Source: Sphingobium fluviale
Lineage (GTDB): Bacteria; Pseudomonadota; Alphaproteobacteria; Sphingomonadales; Sphingomonadaceae
DNA: 43,511 bases
Direction: 5' to 3'
NCBI RefSeq assembly: GCF_004122115.1
Contig: NZ_SBKP01000018.1
Span: 1-43,511, forward strand
Part shown: piece after piece, positions 22,780-31,997 of the stretch
Layout of the letters: each line of letters opens with the position of its first letter
Numbering within the stretch: position 1 is the stretch's first letter
Program-made: the position numbers and the translations under genes
Notes under the pieces: model-generated
The model's input: only the letters and a program-made list of their open reading frames with translations
Told to the model about the DNA's origin: nothing
The model's database searches: none

Positions 22780-23495
22780 TAGAATTTGAACTTGGTGCCG
22801 ACAAACACCGCCTGATCATCCTGCTTGCCATCGGTAATCGGTGCGAGGCGGTTGTCATGTCCCTTGTAGCGCACACCCGCCGTGACGTTGATATTGCGGG
22901 TCAACGAATAGCTGCTGCCGATGGCCACGCTAAGCTTGCTCTCCCCGGCAAGGGTCTGCGGCGCGGTGCCGACATCCCGCCGCGCATCAAGCTGGACATC
23001 CGCCTTCAGGCGTGAAGGCTTGCTTTCCAGAGAAAAGTTCCTGGCAGCGGGCATATCGGCAAAAACCGGATCGAGCGGCTTGTTGCCCATCTTGTCTGGC
23101 AGGGCGAACTTGCGCCAACCGCGCGACGCATCGAGGTTGAACGCCAGTGGTGCGATGCCCAGCGGCGCGGTGGATCGCTCATCCGCACGCGCACTGCCCC
23201 TGTCCGCCCGCACCAGCACCGTGATCGAGCGACGGCCGCTCAGAGAACCGCTCGTCGGCGTGAAACGAAACTGATTGCCTCCACGCTTGAGCACCGCGCG
23301 GGCATAGGCCGAAGACAGCTTGGGATCATGAATGGCGGGAGTGAAGGAAGCGATACTGCCCAGTTCACCGAGCGACACCGGCACCGTGCTGCGCAGACGA
23401 AGCAGCTCTCCCGCCGCGCCGAGCGCAGGAACCGCTATCACAAGCGCCGCGCCTGCGATCAGTGTGATGCCGATATATTCCCTGAACCCGGCCAT
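22779..23495 (-). CDS. Hypothetical exported protein, possible small outer-membrane beta-barrel
   Basis: The 238-residue product begins with a hydrophobic signal or anchor segment (YIGITLIAGAALVIAVPALGAAG). The C-terminal half has alternating strand-like patterns, LKADVQLDARRDV, SKLSVAIGSSYSLTRNINVTAGVRYKG and AVFVGTKFKF, the last ending in an aromatic residue as outer-membrane barrels do. The middle part (RFTPTSGSLSGRRSITVLVRAD) is not recognised. I know no function. It stands alone between the palindromic repeat and a divergent lipoprotein gene. Confidence 0.7.
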   Translation of the reverse strand: MAGFREYIGITLIAGAALVIAVPALGAAGELLRLRSTVPVSLGELGSIASFTPAIHDPKLSSAYARAVLKRGGNQFRFTPTSGSLSGRRSITVLVRADRGSARADERSTAPLGIAPLAFNLDASRGWRKFALPDKMGNKPLDPVFADMPAARNFSLESKPSRLKADVQLDARRDVGTAPQTLAGESKLSVAIGSSYSLTRNINVTAGVRYKGHDNRLAPITDGKQDDQAVFVGTKFKF

Positions 23496-23700
23496 CTCTT
23501 CCGACTCTTATGGCTTTACCAGCACTATCCTATGCCAAAGTGCGAAAAAACGCCAGCATTTCGCGGAATATTTTTCGGCTGTTACACATTAGACGCAGCA
23601 ATTGGGTCTAAGGCTTGCCGAATGATGCCGGGCGGCTATAGAAGCAGCAAACTCGTGCTGCGGCTGCCCCCTGCCCGCCGCCAAGACTGGAAAGTGCGCC

Positions 23701-24147
23701 ATGACATTGCAGTTCCCCACCCGTCTCCTTGCCAGCGTCGCGGTCATTGCCGCGCTTGCCGCCTGTTCGAGCGGCAACAAGCGCCCCAAGGCAGACCTTG
23801 CGGCCTCCAAGGTAACGACAATCGGTGTCAACGCCTATCTGTGGCGCGCAAGCCTGGAGACGCTGTCTTTCATGCCGCTGGTCCAGACCGATTCGAATGG
23901 CGGCGTGATCGTGACCGACTGGTATGCCAACCCCAATGCGGCGGGAGAGCGCATGAAGGTGACGGTGACGATCCTCGATCAGGATCTGCGCGCCGATGCG
24001 CTGCGCGTTGCCGCCAGCCGCCAGGTGAACCAGGCTGGCCAGTGGGTCGATGCGCCGGTGCAGGCCGCCACGGTGCAAAAGCTGGAGGAGATCATCCTCA
24101 CCAAGGCGCGCGATCTGCGCCGCATGGCGATCGGCGAGAAGGACTGA
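23701..24147 (+). CDS. DUF3576 family lipoprotein
   Basis: The 148-residue protein has a lipoprotein signal with lipobox LAAC (cysteine at 22), a Lys-rich linker and the DUF3576 domain: TIGVNAYLWRASLETLSFMPL, GGVIVTDWYANPNAAGERMKVTVTILD, LRVAASRQVNQAGQWVDA and LEEIILTKARDLRRM. DUF3576 proteins are found before leuS in many alphaproteobacteria, as here (76 bases). Function is unknown, but co-location with lptE suggests an envelope role, which is inference. Confidence 0.92.
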   Translation: MTLQFPTRLLASVAVIAALAACSSGNKRPKADLAASKVTTIGVNAYLWRASLETLSFMPLVQTDSNGGVIVTDWYANPNAAGERMKVTVTILDQDLRADALRVAASRQVNQAGQWVDAPVQAATVQKLEEIILTKARDLRRMAIGEKD

Positions 24148-24223
24148 TCTTCCTCCGCTTTACCCTTGTGTTACAATAGGCCGGGGCATCGGCGAATGCG
24201 CCCGGCAGGGAGCATGACGAACA

Positions 24224-26740
24224 ATGCAAAGGCGCTTCAACCCGCTTGACGCGGACGCCAAATGGCAGCGCATCTGGGACGAGCGCCAGAGCTTTCGCGC
24301 GGATGACGCTTCGGCCAAGCCGCGCTCTTATGTGCTGGAGATGTTCCCCTATCCTTCTGGCCGCATCCATATCGGCCATGTGCGCAACTATACGATGGGC
24401 GATGTGCTGGCCCGGTTCCGCCGGATGCGCGGCTATGAGGTGCTGCACCCGATGGGCTGGGACGCGTTCGGCATGCCGGCCGAAAATGCCGCGATGGAAA
24501 AGAAGGTCCATCCCGGCGACTGGACACGGTCCAACATCGCCAACATGAAGGCGCAATTGAAGCGCCTCGGCTTCGCGCTCGATTGGAGCCGGGAGCTGGC
24601 GACCTGTGAGCCGGACTATTACGGGCAGGAACAGGCGCTGTTCCTCGATCTCTATGAGGCGGGCCTCGTTTATCGCAAGGAAAGCGCGGTCAACTGGGAT
24701 CCGGTCGACATGACCGTGCTTGCGAACGAGCAGGTGATCGATGGCAAGGGCTGGCGCTCCGGCGCGCCGGTGGAAAAGCGCAAGCTGAGCCAGTGGTTCC
24801 TCAAGATCACCCAGTTCGCGGACGATCTGCTCGATGGCTTGAGCAGCCTCGATCAGTGGCCGGACAAGGTGAAGCTGATGCAGGAGAACTGGATCGGCAA
24901 ATCGGTCGGACTGCAATTCAGCTTCAAGCTGGACCGTGCGGTGGGCGATGCGGACAGGCTGGAGGTGTTCTCCACCCGGCCCGATACCATCTTCGGCGCG
25001 AGCTTTGCCGCCATCGCCGCCGATCATCCGATCGCGCTGGAACTGGCGAAGGCCGACGCCAATCTCGCCGCCTTTGCCGACGAATGTCGCAAGACCGGCA
25101 CCGCCGCCGCCGAGATCGAAACGCAGGAAAAGCTGGGCTATGACACCGGCGTTTCGGTGATCCACCCGTTCAGTGGCGCCACGCTGCCGCTGTTCGTCGC
25201 CAATTTCGTGCTGATGGACTATGGCACCGGCGCGGTGATGGCCGTCCCCGCGCACGACCAGCGCGACCTCGATTTCGCGCGCAAATATATGCTCGCCACG
25301 CCCCGCGTCGTCTCGGCCGATGGCAAGGATGCGCCGGTCAACGAGGAAGCCTATACCGGGCCGGGCACGCTCATCAATTCAGATTTCTTGAACGGCATGG
25401 AGGTTGAGGCCGCCAAGGCCGCCGTCATCGCCCGCGCCGAAACCGAGGGCTGGGGCAAGGGCACGACCGTGTGGCGCCTGCGCGACTGGGGCGTCTCGCG
25501 CCAGCGCTATTGGGGCACGCCGATTCCGTTCATCCATTGCGACGAGTGCGGCGTGGTGCCGGTGCCGAAAGATCAGCTCCCCGTCGTGCTGCCCGAAGAT
25601 GTGAGCTTCGAGATCCCCGGCAACCCGCTGGAGCGGCACCCGACATGGAAGCACGCCCCCTGCCCCACATGCGGCAAGCCCGCCCGGCGCGAGACGGACA
25701 CGCTCGACACCTTCGTCGACTCAAGCTGGTATTTCATCCGCTTCGCCAGCCAGCCGGATGACAAGCCGTTTGACAAGGCCGTGGCGGAGCAATGGTTGCC
25801 CGTCGGCCAGTATATCGGCGGGATCGAGCATGCGATCCTCCACCTGCTCTATGCCCGCTTCTGGACGCGGGCGCTGAACTATTGCGGCAAGATCGACGTG
25901 AAAGAGCCGTTCGCCGGCCTGTTCACGCAGGGCATGGTGACGCACGAGACGTATAAATCGCCTGAAGGCAAATGGCTCGCGCCCGAAGAGGTGGAGAAGC
26001 GCGGCGACGGTTATGTGATGATGGACGGCGGCGCGTTGGTCACGCTGGGCCGCGTTGAAAAAATGTCCAAGTCGAAGAAGAATGTCGTCGATCCCGATGA
26101 CATCATCGATCAATATGGCGCGGACGCGGTGCGCTGGTTCATGCTGTCGGACTCTCCGCCGGAGCGCGACCTGCCATGGACAGCGAGCGGCATCGAAGGA
26201 TCGTGGCGCTTCGTGAATCGTCTTTGGAGATTGTTCGGCGCGGCGGGCGAGACGGGCGCGGGCGAAGCCGATAAGGCGCTGGACCGCAAGCTGCATCAGA
26301 CCATCGACGGCATAGCGAAAGACATAGAAGCGCTGTCGTTCAACAAGGCGGTGGCGAAGATATACGAACTGGCGAACGCGATCGAGAAAGCCGCGCCTTC
26401 CGCCAGCCGCGCCGCCGCGATCCGCGCGCTCGCGCTGCTCGTCGCGCCGATGGTGCCGCATCTGGCCGAGGAAGCATGGGCCGATATGGGTGAGACGGGG
26501 CTGATCGCCGATGCCGTGTGGCCAGAGGTCGATTCCGCGCTGCTGGTCGAGGATGAAGTAACCATCGCCTGTCAGGTGATGGGCAAGCTGCGCGATACGA
26601 TCACGGTGGCGAAGGGGCTGCCCAAGGATCAGTTGGAAGCCCTCGCCCTCGCCGCGCCCAATGTCGCGCGCATCATGGATGGCGCAACCCCGAAGAAAAT
26701 CATTGTGGTGCCGGATCGTCTGGTCAACATAGTGATATGA
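24224..26740 (+). CDS. leuS: Leucyl-tRNA synthetase
   Basis: LeuS charges tRNA-Leu. The 838-residue class I synthetase has the HIGH motif at 49-52 (PYPSGRIHIGHVRNY), WDAFGMPAENAA, the editing domain (STRPDTIFGASFAAIA, AVPAHDQRDLDFA), the zinc-like segment CDECGVVPVPKDQLPV, KMSKS at 613-617 (VEKMSKSKKNVVDPD) and the anticodon-binding and C-terminal domains. Length is slightly short of the E. coli enzyme (860) but all parts are present. Its stop overlaps the lptE start (ATGA). Confidence 0.98.
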   Translation: MQRRFNPLDADAKWQRIWDERQSFRADDASAKPRSYVLEMFPYPSGRIHIGHVRNYTMGDVLARFRRMRGYEVLHPMGWDAFGMPAENAAMEKKVHPGDWTRSNIANMKAQLKRLGFALDWSRELATCEPDYYGQEQALFLDLYEAGLVYRKESAVNWDPVDMTVLANEQVIDGKGWRSGAPVEKRKLSQWFLKITQFADDLLDGLSSLDQWPDKVKLMQENWIGKSVGLQFSFKLDRAVGDADRLEVFSTRPDTIFGASFAAIAADHPIALELAKADANLAAFADECRKTGTAAAEIETQEKLGYDTGVSVIHPFSGATLPLFVANFVLMDYGTGAVMAVPAHDQRDLDFARKYMLATPRVVSADGKDAPVNEEAYTGPGTLINSDFLNGMEVEAAKAAVIARAETEGWGKGTTVWRLRDWGVSRQRYWGTPIPFIHCDECGVVPVPKDQLPVVLPEDVSFEIPGNPLERHPTWKHAPCPTCGKPARRETDTLDTFVDSSWYFIRFASQPDDKPFDKAVAEQWLPVGQYIGGIEHAILHLLYARFWTRALNYCGKIDVKEPFAGLFTQGMVTHETYKSPEGKWLAPEEVEKRGDGYVMMDGGALVTLGRVEKMSKSKKNVVDPDDIIDQYGADAVRWFMLSDSPPERDLPWTASGIEGSWRFVNRLWRLFGAAGETGAGEADKALDRKLHQTIDGIAKDIEALSFNKAVAKIYELANAIEKAAPSASRAAAIRALALLVAPMVPHLAEEAWADMGETGLIADAVWPEVDSALLVEDEVTIACQVMGKLRDTITVAKGLPKDQLEALALAAPNVARIMDGATPKKIIVVPDRLVNIVI

Positions 26741-27276
26741 AGCGCATCGCCGCCCTCGCCTTGGCTCTCGCCGCCCTGCCCGCGCTATCGTCCTGCGGCC
26801 TGCGCCCGCTTTATGGCAGTGGCACTCATGGGCCGGTGGCGCGCGCCATCGGCACGGTGCAGGTCGATGCGATTGAGGGCAAGGCGGGCTGGCTGGTGGG
26901 CAATGCTCTCAATGAACGCCTCGCCGCCATCTCCGGCGGAGAGGGGCCGAGCTATCGCCTGCATGTCGAGCTGGATGACCGCATTACCGGCTTTGGCGTG
27001 CGCGCTGGCGACATCGTATCGCGCGAGCGCCGTGCGCTGCGTGCGCGCTATCAGCTCTTCGATAGCGCGACGGGCGCGCTGGTGATGGACGCGACCGCCG
27101 GGTCTGACGCGGGCCTTGATGTCGCCAGCAGCGAATATGCGACCATCGCGGCGGAAGATACCGCGCTGGAGCGGCTGTCCGAGATTGTAGCGGACCAGAT
27201 CGTCACGCGCATGGCGCAAAAGCTGGCGAGCGAGCAGAGCGCGGCTCCTGTTTCCGCTCCGCCTCCAGCCCCGTGA
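26737..27276 (+). CDS. lptE: LPS-assembly lipoprotein LptE
   Basis: LptE plugs the LptD barrel and helps insert LPS in the outer membrane. The 179-residue product has a lipoprotein signal with C20 (ALSSCGLRPLYGSG; the CGLRPLYG start is typical of alphaproteobacterial LptE). A mixed alpha/beta domain follows, with VELDDRITGFGVRAGDIVSRERRALRARYQLFD, and a Pro-rich end. It overlaps leuS by four bases at its start and holA by four bases at its end (GTGA). It complements the lptA/B/C genes at 2752-4894. Confidence 0.93.
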   Translation: MKRIAALALALAALPALSSCGLRPLYGSGTHGPVARAIGTVQVDAIEGKAGWLVGNALNERLAAISGGEGPSYRLHVELDDRITGFGVRAGDIVSRERRALRARYQLFDSATGALVMDATAGSDAGLDVASSEYATIAAEDTALERLSEIVADQIVTRMAQKLASEQSAAPVSAPPPAP

Positions 27277-28298
27277 AGGCCAATCGCGCCCAGATCGAAA
27301 AGGCGCTGGATGCGCCCACAGCCGCAACGCGCGTTTTCCTGCTCTATGGCCCCGATGAGGCGGGCAGCATGGCCTTGCTCAAGCGGCTGGAGCGCGCCAT
27401 GGGCGAGGGGGCAGAGCGCATAGACCTCGATGGCGCCAGCCTGAAGGCGGACCCCGCGCGGCTGGCAGACGAAGCCGCTTCCTTCTCAATGTTTGGTGAC
27501 AAGCGCTGGGTGCGGGTGATGGGCGCGGGCGAGGAGAGCGCGCCTGCTCTAGCCGCGCTGTTGGAAGCGCCTCAGGCGGGCAATCCGGTGATACTGGTGG
27601 CGGGCGCGATCCGCGCGACATCGAAGCTCGCCAAATTGTGCCTCGATTCGCCCGCCGCGCTCGCCTTCGCCAGCTATGCGCCGGACGAGCGCGAGGCGGC
27701 GCAGATCGCGCAAGGCTTGGCGCGTGAGCGCGGCCTGCGCCTCTCTACCGAGCTGGCGCGGCGCATCGCAGACCTCACCGGCAACGACCGGGCGCTGATG
27801 GCGGGCGAGGTGGAGAAGATCGCGCTCTATCTCGATGCCGCGCCGGAGCATCCCGCCGAAGCGACGGCGGAAGCGCTCGACGCCCTCTCCGCCGGGGCGA
27901 GCGAGAGCGATGTCGGCCCGCTGGTCAACGCCGTGTTGGAAGGCAATGCCGCCGCGCTCCAACACGAGCTGGCACAGCTTCAGGCAAGCGCCACGCCGCT
28001 CGCCAGCATCACCCGCCCGCTGCTCAACCGGGCGCTGCTCGTCGCGCAAATAGGATCGGCGTTCGAGCGCACTGGCAACATGGAAAAAGCAATGGAAACG
28101 GAAGGCAAGGCTGTCTTCTGGAAAGAAAAAGGCGCGGTGCAGAAGCAGGCGCGCATCTGGAGCGGTGACAAGGCTGGCAGGCTGATCGAGCGCCTGCTGG
28201 AGGCCGAGCGCATGACCCGCACCTCGCTCGGTCCCGGCGACACCGCCGTGCGGCAGGAGTTGCTGACGATAACGCGGCAGGCCGCCCGCAGCCGCTGA
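27273..28298 (+). CDS. holA: DNA polymerase III subunit delta
   Basis: HolA is the delta subunit of the clamp loader, which opens the beta sliding clamp. The 341-residue protein follows the family pattern: RVFLLYGPDEAGSMALLKRLER at the start, DEAASFSMFGDKRWVRVMGAG (clamp-binding region), LARRIADLTGNDRALMAGEVEKIALYLD in domain II, and LERLLEAERMTRT-like helices near the end (RLIERLLEAERMTRTSLG). It starts with GTG overlapping the lptE stop. leuS-lptE-holA is a conserved alphaproteobacterial order; the parB that often follows is not here. Confidence 0.95.
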   Translation: MKANRAQIEKALDAPTAATRVFLLYGPDEAGSMALLKRLERAMGEGAERIDLDGASLKADPARLADEAASFSMFGDKRWVRVMGAGEESAPALAALLEAPQAGNPVILVAGAIRATSKLAKLCLDSPAALAFASYAPDEREAAQIAQGLARERGLRLSTELARRIADLTGNDRALMAGEVEKIALYLDAAPEHPAEATAEALDALSAGASESDVGPLVNAVLEGNAAALQHELAQLQASATPLASITRPLLNRALLVAQIGSAFERTGNMEKAMETEGKAVFWKEKGAVQKQARIWSGDKAGRLIERLLEAERMTRTSLGPGDTAVRQELLTITRQAARSR

Positions 28299-28344
28299 TG
28301 CCCACCCCTTGCGCGCGCGCGGCCCCGCCTCCATATTGCCGCGC

Positions 28345-28737
28345 ATGGACAAGATCACCCTCACCGACGAAGAATGGCGCGCGAAACTCTCCGCCGAGCA
28401 ATATCACATCCTCCGCCAGGCAGGCACCGAGCGCGCCTTCACCGGCGAATATGACCACACGTTCGCCGATGGCACCTATCTCTGCGCCGGGTGCGGCACC
28501 GCACTGTTCGGCAGTGGCGAGAAATATAACAGCGGCTGCGGCTGGCCCGCCTTCACCGCGCCGATAGCGGACGAGGCGATCGACAATTACGAGGACACCA
28601 GCCACGGCATGCGCCGCGTAGAGGTGCGCTGTTCGCGCTGCGACGGACATCTTGGCCATGTCTTTCCCGATGGGCCAGGCGAGAACGGCTTGCGCTATTG
28701 CATCAACAGCGGTGCTTTAGAGTTCAAGCCGGGTTAA
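28345..28737 (+). CDS. msrB: Peptide-methionine (R)-S-oxide reductase
   Basis: MsrB repairs the R form of methionine sulfoxide with thioredoxin. The 130-residue protein has the zinc cysteines C47/C50 (CAGC) and C96/C99 (CSRC), the fold motif GCGWPAF at 64-70, GHLGHVFPDGP, and the catalytic C119 in RYCINSGAL. The start at 28345 is where homology begins; the frame is open a further 12 codons upstream without a clear ribosome site. It lies 46 bases after holA on the same strand. Confidence 0.97.
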   Translation: MDKITLTDEEWRAKLSAEQYHILRQAGTERAFTGEYDHTFADGTYLCAGCGTALFGSGEKYNSGCGWPAFTAPIADEAIDNYEDTSHGMRRVEVRCSRCDGHLGHVFPDGPGENGLRYCINSGALEFKPG

Positions 28738-28812
28738 GCAAGCGGCCCATATCTCGCTTGCGGCGGATTCAGTGAAAGAGTAAGCCGCATTGAGTAAGAT
28801 GACGCGAGACGG

Positions 28813-30840
28813 ATGGGCATGGCGAAGGCACAGCGTGTGAAGATATGGCTGGTCCGCCTCCTGAAAATTGGCGTAATTTCAGCAGTTGCCGGCCTTATCG
28901 CGCTGGTGGCGGCGGTGCTGGTGGCGATGCAGTCTCTCCCCAGTTTCGAGAGCCTCAAATCCTCGCCCAATGGCCAGATGATCCGCGTCCATGCAGCCGA
29001 CGGCACCGTCATCGTCTCGCTCGGCCCCAGCTTTGGCCGCTGGCTCAGCATCGATCAGATCCCGCATGTCATGAAAGACGCGATGGTCAGCGTCGAGGAC
29101 AAGCGTTTCTATTATCACCCCGGCGTCGATCCCATCGGCATGGCGCGGGCGGGCTGGTTCGCGGTCCAGCATCGCGGCACCGGGCGGCGGCTTCAGGGCG
29201 CATCGACGATCACACAGCAGCTCACGCGCAACATCTTCCTCAACAACAGCTATTCCTTTGGCCGCAAGGCGCGGGAGATGATTCTCGCGCTCGCGATGGA
29301 GCGCAAATTCTCCAAGGACCAGATTCTTGAGATGTATCTCAACAAGGTCTATTTCGGCGGCGGGGCTTATGGTGTGGATGCTGCGAGCCGCAAGTTCTTC
29401 GGCCATCCGGGCACATCCTTGAGCCTGCCCGAAGCCGCGATCATCGCCGGTCTGGTCAAGGCACCGTCCAACTATAGCCCCACGGCAGACGCCAAGGCGG
29501 CGATTGGTCGCGCCTCGGTCGTGCTCGATGTGATGCGCAAGAACGGCGTCATCTCTCAGCGCGAGCTGGAGGCGGCAAAGCTCGATCATGTCTCGCTCGC
29601 GCCCGAAGCCCCGCAAAACAGCGTGCGCTATTTCACCGACTGGGCGCTGCCCCAGCTCGATATGCTGATCGACGAGCCGATCGAGCCGCTGGAGGTTTAT
29701 ACCACGATAGACCTCAACATGCAGCGCGCGGCCACCCAGTCCCTCACCCGCAACGCGCCCAAAAACGCGCAGGCGGCGCTTGTCGCGCTGGACCGGGATG
29801 GCGCCGTGCGTGCCATGGTCGGCGGGCTGGATTATGTCAGCTCCAACTATAACCGCGCGACGACCGCCGTGCGCCAGCCCGGCTCCGCCTTCAAGCTGTT
29901 CGTCTATCTCGCTGCGCTGGAGGGCGGATACAGCCCGGATACCCATGTGGTGGACGAGCCGGTCGAGATCGACGGCTGGACCCCGCGCAACAGCAACGGC
30001 AAGAACGCGGGCGAGATCGACGTGCGCACCGCCTTTGCCTATTCGATCAACACGGTCGCCGCCAAGCTGGGGCAAGAGGTGGGCTTCGGCACCATCGCGG
30101 ACATGGCGCGGCGGTTTGGCATCAGCACCGAGGTCAACACCCATCCCTCGATGGTGCTCGGCTCGTCAGACGCGCGGCTTATCGACATGACCCGCGCCTT
30201 CGCCTCGGTCGCGCGCAAGGGCATTGCGGTAGCGCCCTATGGCATCACGAAGGTGACGACGGCGGACGGGCGCCTGCTCTACACCCACAAGGACGACACC
30301 AGCCGCGTGCTTGTCGCGCCTTGGGTGGCGGCGGGGATCACGGACCTGCTGCAAACCGCGGTCAACATCGGCACCGGCCGCGCAGCGCAGATCGGCCGCC
30401 CCGTGGCGGGCAAGACCGGAACGACGACAAGCAACAAGGACGGCTGGTTCCTCGGCTTTTCCAGCGGGATCACCACTGGCGTATGGATGGGCAACGACAA
30501 GGCGAAGGCCATCCCTGGCCTTCAGGGCGGCGCGGCCCCGGCCCGCGCCTTCGCACAGTTCATGCGCGCGGCGGTGGCGAAGCGCCCGGTCGAGCAGTTC
30601 GAGACCGAGGTGACATTACCGGAATGGCAGCTGGAGCCGGACAACGAGGCGTATTACGGCAATGCGGACGACGTGAGCTATGCTGACGAGGACGGCAATC
30701 CGCTGCCCAACGGCCCGCAAGACCGCTATCCGAATGACCCGGATGGCAACCTCGATCCTGTCGACGAACCGCGGCAAGGCAAGCTCGATCAGCGCTGGAT
30801 CGACGATGTGCTGGGCAGGCCACGCCAGCCGAAGCCGTAA
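28813..30840 (+). CDS. Class A penicillin-binding protein (PBP1 type)
   Basis: This bifunctional enzyme polymerises and cross-links peptidoglycan. The 675-residue protein has a short cytoplasmic start and one membrane helix (IGVISAVAGLIALVAAVLVAM). The GT51 glycosyltransferase domain has catalytic Glu in SVEDKRFYYHPGVDP, QGASTITQQLTRNIFL, EMYLNKVYFGGGAYG and PEAAIIAGLVKAPSNYSP. The transpeptidase domain has S358-x-x-K (GSAFK), SIN (YSINTVAA) and K534TG. The tail is acidic and Pro-rich. It is shorter than E. coli PBP1A (850), with no OB-fold insert obvious. Either Met at 28813 or 28819 may be the start. Confidence 0.95.
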   Translation: MGMAKAQRVKIWLVRLLKIGVISAVAGLIALVAAVLVAMQSLPSFESLKSSPNGQMIRVHAADGTVIVSLGPSFGRWLSIDQIPHVMKDAMVSVEDKRFYYHPGVDPIGMARAGWFAVQHRGTGRRLQGASTITQQLTRNIFLNNSYSFGRKAREMILALAMERKFSKDQILEMYLNKVYFGGGAYGVDAASRKFFGHPGTSLSLPEAAIIAGLVKAPSNYSPTADAKAAIGRASVVLDVMRKNGVISQRELEAAKLDHVSLAPEAPQNSVRYFTDWALPQLDMLIDEPIEPLEVYTTIDLNMQRAATQSLTRNAPKNAQAALVALDRDGAVRAMVGGLDYVSSNYNRATTAVRQPGSAFKLFVYLAALEGGYSPDTHVVDEPVEIDGWTPRNSNGKNAGEIDVRTAFAYSINTVAAKLGQEVGFGTIADMARRFGISTEVNTHPSMVLGSSDARLIDMTRAFASVARKGIAVAPYGITKVTTADGRLLYTHKDDTSRVLVAPWVAAGITDLLQTAVNIGTGRAAQIGRPVAGKTGTTTSNKDGWFLGFSSGITTGVWMGNDKAKAIPGLQGGAAPARAFAQFMRAAVAKRPVEQFETEVTLPEWQLEPDNEAYYGNADDVSYADEDGNPLPNGPQDRYPNDPDGNLDPVDEPRQGKLDQRWIDDVLGRPRQPKP

Positions 30841-30845
30841 ACGAG

Positions 30846-31532
30846 TTATCCGATAAACCGGTGCAGCGCCCGGCCATGCTCGCGAAGCCATTGCCGCGCG
30901 GGCGCGGGGTCTTCGCCCAGAAGGTCGCGATGCGCGGCGTGGAAGGCGGGGCTGTGATCCATGTGCAGCCGATGCGCCACCTCATGCGCCACCGTGGCAC
31001 GGCGCACATCGGGCGGAGCGAGGATCAGCCGCCAGCTATAGCGGATCGCGCCTGATGACGCGCAGCTGCCCCAGCGCCCGCGCGGATCGCCGACCGAGAC
31101 GGACGCCACCGTCAGTCCCGCCCCCTCTGCCATGTCATAGGTTTCAGCGCGCAGCCGCTCCAGCGCACAGACCTTGAGCCAGCGGACGACGCGCGGGCCA
31201 ACCGTGTCCTCCGGCCCACCGAGTATGATGCACCCCTCCTCCAGCCTTGGCGCGCGCGGGCGTGCGCTGTTCCAGATGATCTCCCGCTCCAGCCCCTCCA
31301 CCGGCACGGTCACGCCCGCAGCCAGCTGCACGGGCTGCGGCGAGGTGTCTATCTGAGCCGCTATCCACCCTTTCTGGGTCGCCGCCCAGTCAAGCGCCGC
31401 GCGCAGCCGCCCACGCGCGGGCATGGTGAGGCGCAGCTCCTCCCGCGCCGCATCATAGCGCAGCCTGTATCCCTTGGCCTGCACATGGCGCCGCACGATG
31501 ATGGGCATTGCCCGCCCCGCGACATCAAGCAT
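30846..31532 (-). CDS. YgjP/DUF45-type zinc metallopeptidase
   Basis: The 228-residue protein belongs to the YgjP-like (WLM/SprT-related) family. Its motif VAHEVAHRLHMDHSPAFHAAH gives HExxH plus a downstream His, preceded by the family signature GRWGSCASSGAIRYSWRLIL. The N-terminal part has RHVQAKGYRLRYDAAREELRLTMPARG, as is usual for DUF45. Cytosolic, with no signal peptide. The start at 31532 is chosen because it falls 16 bases after the upstream ycgN-like stop; the open frame runs on to 31745 but overlaps that gene. Substrate unknown. Confidence 0.9.
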   Translation of the reverse strand: MLDVAGRAMPIIVRRHVQAKGYRLRYDAAREELRLTMPARGRLRAALDWAATQKGWIAAQIDTSPQPVQLAAGVTVPVEGLEREIIWNSARPRAPRLEEGCIILGGPEDTVGPRVVRWLKVCALERLRAETYDMAEGAGLTVASVSVGDPRGRWGSCASSGAIRYSWRLILAPPDVRRATVAHEVAHRLHMDHSPAFHAAHRDLLGEDPAPARQWLREHGRALHRFIG

Positions 31533-31548
31533 AGGCGGAGTAGCCCCT

Positions 31549-31992
31549 TCAGATCGGGCGCGAAACGAGATGATCCTCAATGTCCTGCCCTTCCGCCTCG
31601 GCCACGGTCCAGCCGCGCACCGATTCGCCCACCGTATGCACCGCCTCCCTGTCTCCACAGAGAAGATAGTGCCATGGAGGCAGTGCCGTCCCCTCGTGCC
31701 GCAGCCTGTATGCGCAGGTGCGCGGCAGCCAGACGATCTCCCCAACGGTCTCTGGCGTCAGCGTCACGCAATCGGGCACATGCGCGTGCCGGTGCGCATA
31801 GTCTGTACAGCGCCCACAGTCGCCATCCAGCATCTTGCAACGAATATCGCTGAAATAGACCCGCCCGGTGTCCTCATCCTCCGCCTTGTGCAGGCAGCAT
31901 TTGCCGCACCCGTCACACAGCGCCTCCCACTCCGCACTGGAGAGCGCATCAAGCGGCAACTCCCAGAAGCGGGGGCGCAGGGCTGCGCTCAT
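31549..31992 (-). CDS. YcgN-family cysteine cluster protein (UPF0260)
   Basis: The 147-residue protein has the YcgN cysteine pattern: LCDGCGKCCLHKAEDEDTG, DIRCKMLDGDCGRCTDYAHR, VPDCVTLTPETVGEIVWLPRTCAYRL and LLCGDREAVH. Such CxxCxxxC clusters are thought to bind zinc or an iron-sulfur cluster; the function is unknown. It lies five bases after the SCO gene stop and 16 bases before the metallopeptidase, so the three minus-strand genes look like one operon. Confidence 0.94.
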   Translation of the reverse strand: MSAALRPRFWELPLDALSSAEWEALCDGCGKCCLHKAEDEDTGRVYFSDIRCKMLDGDCGRCTDYAHRHAHVPDCVTLTPETVGEIVWLPRTCAYRLRHEGTALPPWHYLLCGDREAVHTVGESVRGWTVAEAEGQDIEDHLVSRPI

Positions 31993-31997
31993 CTGCG

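Noticed and set aside
24098..25255. Long open frame (385 codons) antisense to leuS, and similar long antisense frames at 1228-2367, 5618-6826, 16053-17177, 28879-30144, 35584-36846, 38756-39874 and 40715-42145
   Set aside because: Each lies opposite a clearly recognised gene in GC-rich DNA, has an Arg/His/Gln-rich random composition and no family motif. They are frame shadows.
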